Assembly: GCA_905233385.1 (NCBI GenBank)
Contig: CAJOEH010000002.1
Location: forward strand, 1-64,000
DNA: 64,000 bases
Direction: 5' to 3'
From: an uncultured Oscillospiraceae bacterium
GTDB lineage: Bacteria > Bacillota > Clostridia > Oscillospirales > Oscillospiraceae
Both the position numbers and the translations under genes were made by a program. The notes under the pieces were generated by a model. It saw only the letters and a list, made by a program, of their open reading frames with translations. It was not told the origin of the DNA and did not search any database. Of this stretch, positions 16,377 to 24,628 are shown in pieces; positions within the stretch are counted from its first letter, which is position 1; each line of letters opens with the position of its first letter.

Positions 16377-18749
16377 ATGACGGAACTATATGAAAAATCA
16401 TTGATCAAACTGGAGCTTCCGACCATCCTGGACAAGCTCGCGGAGAGCGCGAACAGCGAAGCGGCGAAAGAAAAGTGCAGAGCGCTGACGCCCCTCGACG
16501 ACGCCGAGGAGATCGCGATCCTCCAGGGGCAAACGTCCGCCGCCTGCAAGCTGATCTCGCTGAAAGGCTCGCCGTCTTTCCATGAGCTGAAAGAGATCGG
16601 TTCTTCGCTGGAACGGGCCGATCGCGGCGGCTGTTTGACGCCGATCGAACTGCTGCGGATTGCGGGCGTACTGCGCTGCATCCGCAACGCGAAGGCCTAC
16701 TATAACGGCGACTATACGGAGACGGAACTGGACGTCTATTTCCGCGAACTGAACCCCAACCGGTACTTGGAGGACAAGATCAGCAATTCCATCCTCTCCG
16801 AGGACGAGATCGCCGACGCCGCCAGCAGCGAACTGGCGGATATCCGCCGCCATATGCGCGTGCAGAGCGCGAAGGTGAAGGAATCCCTGCAGAAGATCAT
16901 CACCTCGCCGAGCTATTCCAAATACCTGCGCGACCCGATCATCACCCTGCGCGGCGACCGCTACGTCGTGCCGGTCAAGAGCGAATATAAGGGAGAAATC
17001 CCCGGCCTTGTGCACGACGTTTCTTCGAGCGGCGGTACGTATTTCATCGAGCCGATGTCCGCGGTCAACGCGAACAACGCCCTGCGCGAACTGCTCCTGA
17101 AAGAACGCAAGGAGATCGAGCGCATCCTCGCCGAACTGAGCGCAGAGGCGGCGTCCTTCCGCGAGAGCATCTGCCTGAGCTACGATATGCTCGTCACGCT
17201 GGACGTCATCTTCGCCAAAGCGAAGTTCTCCCTGCGAATGAACGCCATGGAGCCGGAGATCCGCACGAACGGGACGATCGAGCTCGTCAAGGCGCGGCAT
17301 CCGCTGATCGACAAGAAATCGGTCGTGCCGATCACGGTGCGCCTCGGCACGGATTTCGATACCCTGATCATCACCGGCCCGAATACCGGCGGCAAGACCG
17401 TTTCGCTGAAAACGATCGGCCTGCTGACCCTGATGGCGGAGTGCGGTCTGCACATCCCGGCCGAGCACGGCAGCGCGATCTCCGTGTTCAGCCGCGTGCT
17501 GGCGGACATCGGCGACGAACAGTCGATCGAGCAGTCGCTTTCCACGTTCTCGTCGCATATGAAGAACATCGTGCAGATCGTCGCCGACTGCGACGATTCG
17601 ACGCTCGTGCTCTTTGACGAGCTCGGCGCGGGCACCGATCCCGCCGAGGGCGCGGCGCTGGCGACGGCGCTGATCGAATTCTGCCGGCAGAGCGGCAGCC
17701 GCGTCGCCGCGACGACGCACTACGCGGAGCTGAAACTCTACGCCATGCGCACGGATGGCGTGATGAACGCCTCCTGCGAATTCGACGTGGAGACGCTGCG
17801 CCCAACCTACCGTCTGCTGATCGGCATTCCCGGCAAATCCAACGCCTTTGCGATTTCCAAACGGCTCGGCCTGCCGGAGCTGATCATCGACAAGGCGAAG
17901 AGCTACATCAACGAGAACGACAAGAATTTCGAAGACGTTCTGACCCAGCTGGAACAGCAGCGGCAGCAGATGGAGAGCGCAAAGATCGAGGCAGAACGCC
18001 TGCGCCTTGAGACGGAGCAGATGAAGGCGAAGTCCGAGGAGTACTACGCGGAGATCAAGCGCGAGCGCGAAAAGGCGGTCCGCAGCGCCAGAGCGGAGGC
18101 GCAGGCGATCGTCGACAACGCCCGCCGTGTCTCCAATGAGGTGCAGGAAGAGCTGAAACAGCTCCGCAAACAGATGCGCGACGCCGCCGACGTACAGGGC
18201 AGCAACGAAAAGCAGGCGGAGCTGCGCCGGAAGCTGAACGAAGCGGAAGCGGAGTTCACCGAGCAGAAGAACGCCCCGGAGCGTCCCGCGCCCAGTCGGG
18301 CGATCAAGGTCGGCGACACGGTCGAGATCCTGAAATTCGGAACGAAGGCGAACGTGCTCGCGATCAACAAGGACGGCAGCTATCAGCTCCAGGCCGGTAT
18401 CATGAAGATCACGGCGCAGCCGAACGAGGTCTATCTGATCGAAGAGACCCAGCAGCAGGTCAAGAAGATCATCGAGCGCAGCCGCCGCGAATTCCGCAAC
18501 ACGCCCGCGGCGACGGAGCTCGATCTGCGCGGCATGAGCGCGGAGGAAGCCGTCGCGACGCTTTCCGTGTTTCTGGACAGCGCCATGCTCGCCAATCTGG
18601 CGCAGGTGCGCATCATCCACGGCAAGGGGACCGGCGTTCTGCGCAAGGCCGTCCACGACGAGCTGAAACGAAACCGCGCCGTCAAAAAGTACCGCCTCGG
18701 CGTTTACGGCGAAGGCGAGGACGGCGTGACGATCGCGGAGCTTGCGTGA
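16377..18749 (+). CDS. mutS2: Endonuclease MutS2
   Basis: MutS2 acts against recombination or in ribosome rescue, depending on species, and unlike MutS lacks the mismatch-recognition domain. The 790-residue protein has a coiled clamp region, the ATPase core with Walker A GPNTGGKT and Walker B LVLFDELGAGTDP, a long coiled-coil (about residues 510-640), a KOW-like stretch and a C-terminal Smr nuclease domain with LDLRGMSAEEA and HGKGTGVLR. The second ATG at 16377 is preferred because GAGG lies eight bases upstream; the ATG at 16371 is too close. Confidence 0.95.
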   Translation: MTELYEKSLIKLELPTILDKLAESANSEAAKEKCRALTPLDDAEEIAILQGQTSAACKLISLKGSPSFHELKEIGSSLERADRGGCLTPIELLRIAGVLRCIRNAKAYYNGDYTETELDVYFRELNPNRYLEDKISNSILSEDEIADAASSELADIRRHMRVQSAKVKESLQKIITSPSYSKYLRDPIITLRGDRYVVPVKSEYKGEIPGLVHDVSSSGGTYFIEPMSAVNANNALRELLLKERKEIERILAELSAEAASFRESICLSYDMLVTLDVIFAKAKFSLRMNAMEPEIRTNGTIELVKARHPLIDKKSVVPITVRLGTDFDTLIITGPNTGGKTVSLKTIGLLTLMAECGLHIPAEHGSAISVFSRVLADIGDEQSIEQSLSTFSSHMKNIVQIVADCDDSTLVLFDELGAGTDPAEGAALATALIEFCRQSGSRVAATTHYAELKLYAMRTDGVMNASCEFDVETLRPTYRLLIGIPGKSNAFAISKRLGLPELIIDKAKSYINENDKNFEDVLTQLEQQRQQMESAKIEAERLRLETEQMKAKSEEYYAEIKREREKAVRSARAEAQAIVDNARRVSNEVQEELKQLRKQMRDAADVQGSNEKQAELRRKLNEAEAEFTEQKNAPERPAPSRAIKVGDTVEILKFGTKANVLAINKDGSYQLQAGIMKITAQPNEVYLIEETQQQVKKIIERSRREFRNTPAATELDLRGMSAEEAVATLSVFLDSAMLANLAQVRIIHGKGTGVLRKAVHDELKRNRAVKKYRLGVYGEGEDGVTIAELA

Positions 18750-18794
18750 TTTCCATTATTTAGGAAAATGCGGAAGTACGAAAGAAAAAAGATG

Positions 18795-18823
18795 TTGACA
18801 AATGCCGCCGCAGTGCGTATATT
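18795..18823 (+). promoter_or_regulatory. Sigma-A promoter of the HPr gene
   Basis: TTGACA at 18795-18800, a 17-base spacer and TATATT at 18818-18823 form a near-consensus promoter, 46 bases ahead of the ATG. No catabolite-responsive element was recognised. Confidence 0.8.
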
Positions 18824-18869
18824 ATCATATAGCTGTTAACTACGCCGCATTTTTAAGGAGTGGACACCG

Positions 18870-19130
18870 ATGTATACAGAAAAATCCGTCGTAAAATGTG
18901 AATCCGGACTTCACAACAAGTTCGCAACGTATTTCATCCAGAAGGCGAACGAATTCCGTTCCAGCATCTGGGTCGAAGCGGACGACCGCAAGATCAACGC
19001 AAAGAGCCTGCTGGGCGTTCTCTCGATGGGGATCATGACCGGCACGGAGATCACGCTGATCGCGGAAGGCCCCGATGAAGAGGCAGCCGTCAAGGAACTG
19101 TCGGCCATGCTTGTGAAGGACATTTATTAA
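18870..19130 (+). CDS. HPr-family phosphocarrier protein (divergent)
   Basis: An 86-residue HPr-like protein. His15 in GLHNKFAT and Ser46 in AKSLLGVLS stand exactly where HPr carries the PTS phosphate and the HPr-kinase phosphate. The residues after His15 differ from the canonical GLHARPAT: Asn16, Lys17 and Phe18 replace Ala, Arg and Pro. It may be the working PTS HPr of this lineage or a regulatory Crh-like paralogue. It has its own promoter and is followed by a terminator, so it is a single-gene unit. No ptsI is nearby. Confidence 0.85.
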   Translation: MYTEKSVVKCESGLHNKFATYFIQKANEFRSSIWVEADDRKINAKSLLGVLSMGIMTGTEITLIAEGPDEEAAVKELSAMLVKDIY

Positions 19131-19140
19131 GATCAATCAT

Positions 19141-19178
19141 AAAACTGTCCCAAGCGCCTGCGCGTTTGGGACAGTTTT
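19141..19178 (+). terminator. Intrinsic terminator after the HPr gene
   Basis: The inverted repeat aaaactgtccca...tgggacagtttt, extended by GCG/CGC, forms a long stem with a short loop 10 bases past the stop codon. The second arm ends in TTTTGT. Confidence 0.82.
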
Positions 19179-19194
19179 GTCTAATGGTGAGAGA

Positions 19195-21012
19195 ATGACA
19201 AGGGAAGAATTGAAGCAGGCCGCGCTGTCGCTGCCGTACGAGCCCGGCGTCTATCTGATGAAGGACGCGAGCGATACGGTCATCTACGTCGGCAAGGCGA
19301 AAAAACTGAAAAACCGCGTCAGCCAGTATTTCCAGGATACGGTCTCCCATACGGCGAAAACGCGGCGGATGGTCTCCCTTGTGGATCATTTCGAGACGAT
19401 CCGCGCCGCCTCGGAGTTCGAGGCGCTGGTGCTGGAATGCTCCCTGATCAAGCATTATATGCCCAAATACAACATCCTTCTGAAGGATGATAAGGGCTAT
19501 CCCTATCTGCGGCTCGATCTGCGCGAAGCCTATCCGCGGATCACGCTCGCGAACCGCGTCAAGGACGACGGCGCGAAGTATTTCGGCCCTTACGGCAGCA
19601 GAGGCAGATCGCAGCAGGTGATCGACACCATCCGCACGACCTTTTTGCTCCCCGGCTGCAATAAGAAATTCCCGCGGGATATCGGGAAAGACCGCCCCTG
19701 CCTGAATTACCATCTGGAGCAGTGCGCCGGCTGGTGCCAAAAGGAAAAGACGCAGGAAGAATACCACGCGCTGATGGAGCAGGCGGAGCTTCTGCTGGAA
19801 GGCAGACAGAAGTCCCTGTGCAACGATCTGCGCGAGAAGATGGAGCAGGCGGCGGAACGCCTGGACTTCGAGCACGCGGCGCTCTACCGCGACCGCCTGC
19901 GGGCGATTGAATCGCTGAGCCAGAAGCAGCTCGTCACCGCCGCGACGATGGCGGACACGGACGTGATCGGCTGGTATCAGACGGAGGCGAAGGCGTGCTT
20001 TGCAGTCCTGCACTTCATCGGCGGCAATCTGATGGACAAGGAATACGAGGTCTTTTCCGTGACGGACGAGCCTGCCGAGGCGCTTTCTTCGCTCGTGAAG
20101 CAGTACTATCTCGCGCGGAACGCCGCGCCGAAGCGCGTGCTCCTGCCGTTCGCGATGGAGGACGCCGCGCCGTTTGCGCAGCTCCTGCTGGAAAAGCTGG
20201 AGAAGAAGGTACTTTTCCTCGTTCCGCAGCGCGGCGACAACAAGAAACTGTCCGAGCTTGCGAACAAAAACGCGCAGGAGGAGGCGGAACGCGCGACGAC
20301 CGCCGCCGAACGCCTCAGCGGCACGATGACCCTCATGCAGAACGCACTCGGTCTGGATCACTATCCCGCGAGGATCGAAGCGTTCGACATTTCCAACACC
20401 GCCGGAACGGACATCGTCGCGTCCATGACCGTCTTTGAAGACGGCAAACCGAAAAAAAGCGATTATAAGCGTTTCAAGGTGGAAGACCTGGCAGATCAGG
20501 ACGACTACGCCTCGATGCGGCAGGTGGTTTGCCGCAGGTTCTGCCGCTACCTGGACGGCGATAAGGGCTTCGACGTGTGCCCGGATATCCTTCTGATCGA
20601 CGGCGGCGCCGTCCACGCGCAGACCGTGCAGGAAGCGCTGAATCTGATGGGTGTCCATATCCCGATCTTCGGCATGGTCAAGGACAACCGCCACCGCACC
20701 CGCGCCCTGGTCACGCCGGACGGACAGGAGATCGGCATTCAGGCGACGCCCGCCGTCTTCGCGCTGATCGGAAGGATCCAGGAGGAGACCCATCGCTTCG
20801 CCATAACCTATCACAGGACGCTGCGGAGCAAGCGCGTCAGGGGCTCGCAGCTCGACGGCATCGAAGGCGTCGGCGAAAAGCGCCGCCTTGCGCTCCTGCG
20901 GCATTTCAAATCGATCGCGGCGATCCGCGCCGCGTCACTGGAGGAACTCCAGTCCGTGATCCCGCGCTCTGCCGCGGAAAAAGTTTTTGCGTATTTTCGG
21001 AGTGAGCCATGA
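19195..21012 (+). CDS. uvrC: Excinuclease ABC subunit C
   Basis: UvrC makes both incisions in nucleotide excision repair. The 605-residue protein has an N-terminal GIY-YIG nuclease domain (PGVYLMKDASDTVIYVGKAK), a UVR motif that contacts UvrB (about residues 205-235), the RNase H-like 5' nuclease domain with FDISNTAGTD, and C-terminal helix-hairpin-helix motifs. The ATG at 19195 is chosen because GGTGAGAGA precedes it directly; an upstream TTG in frame is less likely. Its stop overlaps the rsmD start (ATGA). Confidence 0.95.
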   Translation: MTREELKQAALSLPYEPGVYLMKDASDTVIYVGKAKKLKNRVSQYFQDTVSHTAKTRRMVSLVDHFETIRAASEFEALVLECSLIKHYMPKYNILLKDDKGYPYLRLDLREAYPRITLANRVKDDGAKYFGPYGSRGRSQQVIDTIRTTFLLPGCNKKFPRDIGKDRPCLNYHLEQCAGWCQKEKTQEEYHALMEQAELLLEGRQKSLCNDLREKMEQAAERLDFEHAALYRDRLRAIESLSQKQLVTAATMADTDVIGWYQTEAKACFAVLHFIGGNLMDKEYEVFSVTDEPAEALSSLVKQYYLARNAAPKRVLLPFAMEDAAPFAQLLLEKLEKKVLFLVPQRGDNKKLSELANKNAQEEAERATTAAERLSGTMTLMQNALGLDHYPARIEAFDISNTAGTDIVASMTVFEDGKPKKSDYKRFKVEDLADQDDYASMRQVVCRRFCRYLDGDKGFDVCPDILLIDGGAVHAQTVQEALNLMGVHIPIFGMVKDNRHRTRALVTPDGQEIGIQATPAVFALIGRIQEETHRFAITYHRTLRSKRVRGSQLDGIEGVGEKRRLALLRHFKSIAAIRAASLEELQSVIPRSAAEKVFAYFRSEP

Positions 21013-21560
21013 GAGTGATCACCGGTACCGCGCGCGGTACGAAATTGAAAGCGCCGGAGGGCCTTGCGACCCGCCCGACCGCCGACAGAGTGAAAGAAGC
21101 GGTATTCAATATCATCCAGTATGAGATTGCCGGAGAAGTCCTCGACCTCTTCGCAGGCTCGGGTCAGCTCGGCATCGAAGCCTTGAGCAGGGGAGCCGAA
21201 AAGGCGGTCTTTATCGACGAGCGCGCCGATGCGATCGCCGTTATTCGGGAGAATCTGCGCCGCACGCATCTGGAAAACAGGGCCGAGGTGATCTGCGCGG
21301 ATTATCTGACCTATCTGTCCCGATGCAGAAAACGCTTCCGATTGATCTTTTTAGACCCTCCGTATGCAGAAAAATATTTAGAAAATGCAATAAAACGCAT
21401 CTCGGAAATTGACATTTTGGCAGAAGGTGCTATAATTATTGCAGAACGCCCGCTTGGAAAGCCGTTGAACGATGATTTTCCGGGGTTGGCGCGTTCCAAG
21501 GATTATCATTACGGCAAGACGACCATCACGTTGTTCCGCCGCGCGGAGGATACCGTATGA
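21009..21560 (+). CDS. rsmD: 16S rRNA (guanine966-N2)-methyltransferase
   Basis: The 183-residue enzyme methylates G966 of 16S rRNA using SAM. The SAM-binding motif DLFAGSGQLGIEALSRGA and the N-methyltransferase motif FLDPPY are both present. MRVITGTARGTKLKAPEG at the N terminus is typical of RsmD. It overlaps uvrC before it and coaD after it by four bases each, so the three are cotranslated. The rsmD-coaD pair is widespread in bacteria. Confidence 0.94.
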   Translation: MRVITGTARGTKLKAPEGLATRPTADRVKEAVFNIIQYEIAGEVLDLFAGSGQLGIEALSRGAEKAVFIDERADAIAVIRENLRRTHLENRAEVICADYLTYLSRCRKRFRLIFLDPPYAEKYLENAIKRISEIDILAEGAIIIAERPLGKPLNDDFPGLARSKDYHYGKTTITLFRRAEDTV

Positions 21561-22063
21561 AAATTGCCGTCTATCCCGGCAGCTTCGACCCTGTCACGAA
21601 CGGACATCTGAACATCATCGAGCGCGCCGCCAAGCTGTTCGACCGCGTGATCGTCTGCGTGATGGTCAACGCCGAGAAGAAACCGCTGTTTTCCCTCGAA
21701 GAACGCGAAGGCTTCCTGCGTCTCGTGTGCGCGCATCTTCCGAACGTGGAGATCGATTCCTACGGCGGTCTGCTTGCCGAATACGCGAAAGAGCACGGGT
21801 GCTGTACGATCATCAAAGGTCTGCGCGCCGGCTCCGACTTTGAAAAAGAATTCCAGATGGCGATGATCAACCGCAATCTCAACCCCGATCTGGATTCGCT
21901 CTTCCTGACCGCCGAGCATCAGTACATGTATCTGAGCTCCAGCGCGGTCAAGGAGCTCGGCTTCTACGGCGCGGACGTCTCCGGTCTTCTGCCGCCGCAG
22001 ATCCTTGCGCAGTTTCAGAAAAGAATCAGAAAAACTTGTGATAATAAGGAGAACGAAAAATGA
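21557..22063 (+). CDS. coaD: Phosphopantetheine adenylyltransferase
   Basis: CoaD makes dephospho-CoA from 4'-phosphopantetheine and ATP. The 168-residue protein has the nucleotidyltransferase motif YPGSFDPVTNGHL (T/HxGH) at the N terminus, the KGLRAGSDFEKE region and the ending motif YLSSSAVKEL. Length and motifs match CoaD exactly. It overlaps rsmD and the next gene by four bases each. Confidence 0.96.
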   Translation: MKIAVYPGSFDPVTNGHLNIIERAAKLFDRVIVCVMVNAEKKPLFSLEEREGFLRLVCAHLPNVEIDSYGGLLAEYAKEHGCCTIIKGLRAGSDFEKEFQMAMINRNLNPDLDSLFLTAEHQYMYLSSSAVKELGFYGADVSGLLPPQILAQFQKRIRKTCDNKENEK

Positions 22064-22569
22064 ACGAACATGGCATTGAAGAACTGATCGGCACGTTGTA
22101 CGAGATGGTGCAGGACGCGAAGGGCGTACCCTTCAGCGGCGACAAGTGCTCCATCGAGCGCGAGCGCGTCCTCGATCTGCTCGACGAGATCAGCAATCAG
22201 CTCCCCGGCGAGCTGAAGCAGGCGAAGACCATCGTGGAATCCCGCGGCGAACTGATCACCAGCGCGAAGCGCGAAGCCGAGACCATCCTCAAGGACGCCA
22301 AGGCGCAGGCGCGTCAGCTTGTCACGCAGGAGGCCATCTACAACGAGGCGAAGGCGCAGGCGAACGAAATGGTGCGCGCCGCCCAGGAGAAGATCAAGGA
22401 GCTCAAGCAGGTCACGAACGACTACGTAGACGACTCCCTGCGCCGTACCGAAGAGGCTGTCGCCGAGGCGCTGTCCGAGATCCGCGACTCCCGCGCGAAG
22501 TTCCGCGGCCTCGTCAACCCGCAGCAGCAGGCTCCGAAGCAGGCTTCCCCGATCATCGAAGACGTGTAA
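22060..22569 (+). CDS. Coiled-coil protein of unknown function
   Basis: A 169-residue highly charged protein, predicted to be almost fully helical. Residues about 60-150 form a coiled coil rich in Ala, Glu, Lys and Gln, similar in look to ATP synthase b subunits and DivIVA-type proteins. There is no membrane helix or signal peptide. The C-terminal end is Gln- and Pro-rich. The gene overlaps coaD by ATGA and is followed by a terminator, so it belongs to the uvrC-rsmD-coaD operon. Proteins of this kind follow coaD in other Clostridia as I recall. No function can be assigned. Confidence 0.75.
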   Translation: MNEHGIEELIGTLYEMVQDAKGVPFSGDKCSIERERVLDLLDEISNQLPGELKQAKTIVESRGELITSAKREAETILKDAKAQARQLVTQEAIYNEAKAQANEMVRAAQEKIKELKQVTNDYVDDSLRRTEEAVAEALSEIRDSRAKFRGLVNPQQQAPKQASPIIEDV

Positions 22570-22574
22570 TTCTT

Positions 22575-22610
22575 AAACAGGTCAATTCTCTATAATTGAC
22601 CTGTTTTTTT
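22575..22610 (+). terminator. Intrinsic terminator of the uvrC-rsmD-coaD operon
   Basis: A 13-bp perfect stem (aaacaggtcaatt and complement), a 6-base loop and a run of T make a textbook terminator five bases past the stop codon. Confidence 0.93.
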
Positions 22611-22627
22611 CAAACAGGAGGATTATT

Positions 22628-24331
22628 ATGGATTATCTGGAACGCTATCGCTATTGGCTGGAAAACGCGCCGCTGTGCGACAAATGCCGCGCGGAAATGG
22701 AAGAACTTGCGAAGAATGACGACGATCTGAAAGGCGCGTTCGGCGCGGAGCTGCAGTTCGGCACTGCCGGCATCCGCGGTATCATGGGCATCGGCACCAA
22801 CCGTCTGAACGATTTCACCGTCCGCCGCACGGCGCAGGGCCTCGCCGCCTGGCTCACCGGCACCGATCTGCCGCAGAAATGCGCGATCGGCTACGACTCC
22901 CGTCACAATTCCCGCAAATACGCCGAGATCTGCGCCTGCGCGCTGGCGGAGCGCGGCGTGCACGTCTACGTCTACCATGAGCTTGCCCCGACCCCGATGC
23001 TGTCCTTTGCCGTCCGTCAGCTCGGCTGCGGCTGCGGCATCGTCGTTTCCGCTAGCCATAACGCCGGCGCGTATAACGGCATCAAGTGCTACGGCCCGGA
23101 CGGCTGCCAGATGACGGACGAGCCCGCCGCCGTGGTATTCAACGAGATCTCGAAGATCCCGTACTTCATCCTGCCGGAGAAGACCTTCGACGAGCAGATC
23201 GCGGCCGGCACGGTCGAGTTCATCGCCCCGGGGCTCTGGGAGCGGTACTATCAGACCGTTCTGAACGAGCGCATCGCCCTGACGAAGTCCGACAACCTGA
23301 ATCTGCTCTACACGCCGCTCTGCGGCACCGGCAACAAGCCCGTGCGCGAAGTGCTCGGCCGGATCGGCGTCAACGTCGACGTCGTCAAGGTGCAAGAGCT
23401 GCCGGACGGCGACTTCAAGACCTGCGAATATCCCAACCCGGAGACGGACGCCGCGCTGAACGAGTGCTACAAGATCGCGCGAAATACCCATCCCGATCTG
23501 ATCCTCGGAACCGACCCGGACTGCGACCGCGTCGCGATCGCAGTGCCGTGGGGCGACGGCTTCCGCAAGCTCTCCGGCAACGAACTGGGTTGCCTGCTGC
23601 TGGACTACGTCCTCGGCGAACTGTCCGCGCAGGGCAGACTGCCGAAGGATCCCGTCGCCGTCAAGAGCATCGTCTCCACACCGCTGGCGGACAAGGTCGC
23701 CGCGAAGTACGGCGTGAAGATGAAGTCCGTCCTGACCGGCTTCAAGTACATCGGCGGCGAGATCCTCGAACTCGAAGAGAAGGGTGAGGAGAATCGGTTC
23801 GTCTTCGGCTTTGAGGAAAGCTGCGGCTACCTCAAGGGCACCTACGCGAGAGACAAGGACGCCGTCGTCGCCTCCATGCTGATCTGCGATCTGGCCGCGA
23901 AGCTGAAACGCGAGGGCATGAACATGGCGCAGAAGATGGACGCGCTGTACGCCGAGCTCGGCTACCACGAGGCGAAGGTCATCAGCATCGAGCTCAAGGG
24001 CCCGAACGCGATGGAGATCTCCGCGAAGTTCATGTCCGACTTCCGCGCGAATACGCCGAAGGAGCTGTGCGGCATCCCCGTGACGGTCTGCACCGACTAC
24101 CTCAGCCGCGTCTCGCGCGACATGCTGACCGGTGAGGAAACGCCCGTCACTCTGCCGAAGTCCAACGTCGTCACCCTGATCCTCGGCGATAAGGGCAGCG
24201 TGATCGTCCGTCCGTCCGGCACGGAGCCGAAGGTCAAACTGTATCTGACGGCGGTCGATCTCGATCAGGCGAAGGCGAAGGCTCTGCTGGCAGGTCTCGC
24301 AGAAGCGATGAACGCTTACGCGCCAAAATAA
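22628..24331 (+). CDS. Phosphosugar mutase (phosphoglucomutase/phosphomannomutase)
   Basis: A 567-residue alpha-D-phosphohexomutase, which moves phosphate between C1 and C6 of hexose phosphates. The phosphoserine loop is SASHNAGAYNGIK, the metal site GTDPDCDRVA, the sugar-binding loop GFEESCGYLKG and the phosphate site RPSGTEPK. Length and the FGTAGIRG segment fit the PgcA/Pgm group of Firmicutes. The serine loop has Ala where most relatives have Pro (SHNP). It has a good ribosome binding site (AGGAGG) and stands alone between two terminators. Glucose-1-phosphate from it would feed RmlA and UDP-sugar synthesis. Confidence 0.92.
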   Translation: MDYLERYRYWLENAPLCDKCRAEMEELAKNDDDLKGAFGAELQFGTAGIRGIMGIGTNRLNDFTVRRTAQGLAAWLTGTDLPQKCAIGYDSRHNSRKYAEICACALAERGVHVYVYHELAPTPMLSFAVRQLGCGCGIVVSASHNAGAYNGIKCYGPDGCQMTDEPAAVVFNEISKIPYFILPEKTFDEQIAAGTVEFIAPGLWERYYQTVLNERIALTKSDNLNLLYTPLCGTGNKPVREVLGRIGVNVDVVKVQELPDGDFKTCEYPNPETDAALNECYKIARNTHPDLILGTDPDCDRVAIAVPWGDGFRKLSGNELGCLLLDYVLGELSAQGRLPKDPVAVKSIVSTPLADKVAAKYGVKMKSVLTGFKYIGGEILELEEKGEENRFVFGFEESCGYLKGTYARDKDAVVASMLICDLAAKLKREGMNMAQKMDALYAELGYHEAKVISIELKGPNAMEISAKFMSDFRANTPKELCGIPVTVCTDYLSRVSRDMLTGEETPVTLPKSNVVTLILGDKGSVIVRPSGTEPKVKLYLTAVDLDQAKAKALLAGLAEAMNAYAPK

Positions 24332-24334
24332 TTC

Positions 24335-24363
24335 TTGACAAACGCCGCGTGATTGGCTATCAT
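24335..24363 (+). promoter_or_regulatory. Promoter of the valS T-box transcript
   Basis: TTGACA (24335-24340), a 17-base spacer and TATCAT (24358-24363) lie just after the mutase stop codon and before the T-box leader. Confidence 0.8.
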
Positions 24364-24369
24364 AGCTAA

Positions 24370-24601
24370 AGATTGCAAGACACGATGACGGAGAGGAGTA
24401 TCCGCGCGGTCCGGCTCAGAGAGGGAACGGTTGGTGCAAGTTCCTGTCGGAACGCGGAGAAGGTCGCTCCCGAGTGCGCGGACTGAACGGAGTAAGTCTG
24501 CGCGGCTGCTCCCGTTACAGAGCTATGAGTGCCCGCTGTGCGGGAATTCAGGTGGTACCGCGGTATTTGATCGCCCTGAGCTTCGGCTCAGGGCGTTTTT
24601 T
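24370..24601 (+). promoter_or_regulatory. T-box riboswitch upstream of valS
   Basis: The leader has the T-box sequence AGGTGGTACCGCGG (24550-24563) that pairs with the tRNA acceptor end, an AGAGGAGTA segment typical of the stem I loop, and a final terminator: a 10-bp stem at 24572-24595 with a TTCG loop followed by a T-run. GTC at 24463-24465, in GAAGGTCGC, is a plausible specifier codon for valine, which fits the downstream gene. Uncharged tRNA-Val would favour the antiterminator and raise valS expression. Confidence 0.93.
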
Positions 24602-24628
24602 ATGCGAATAACCCAAAGGAGATAAAAT

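Noticed and set aside
16398-18656. Long open frame of 752 codons on the minus strand, antisense to mutS2
   Set aside because: It is a codon-bias shadow of the GC-rich mutS2 gene. The product is Arg-, His- and Asp-rich with no recognisable domain and no ribosome binding site.
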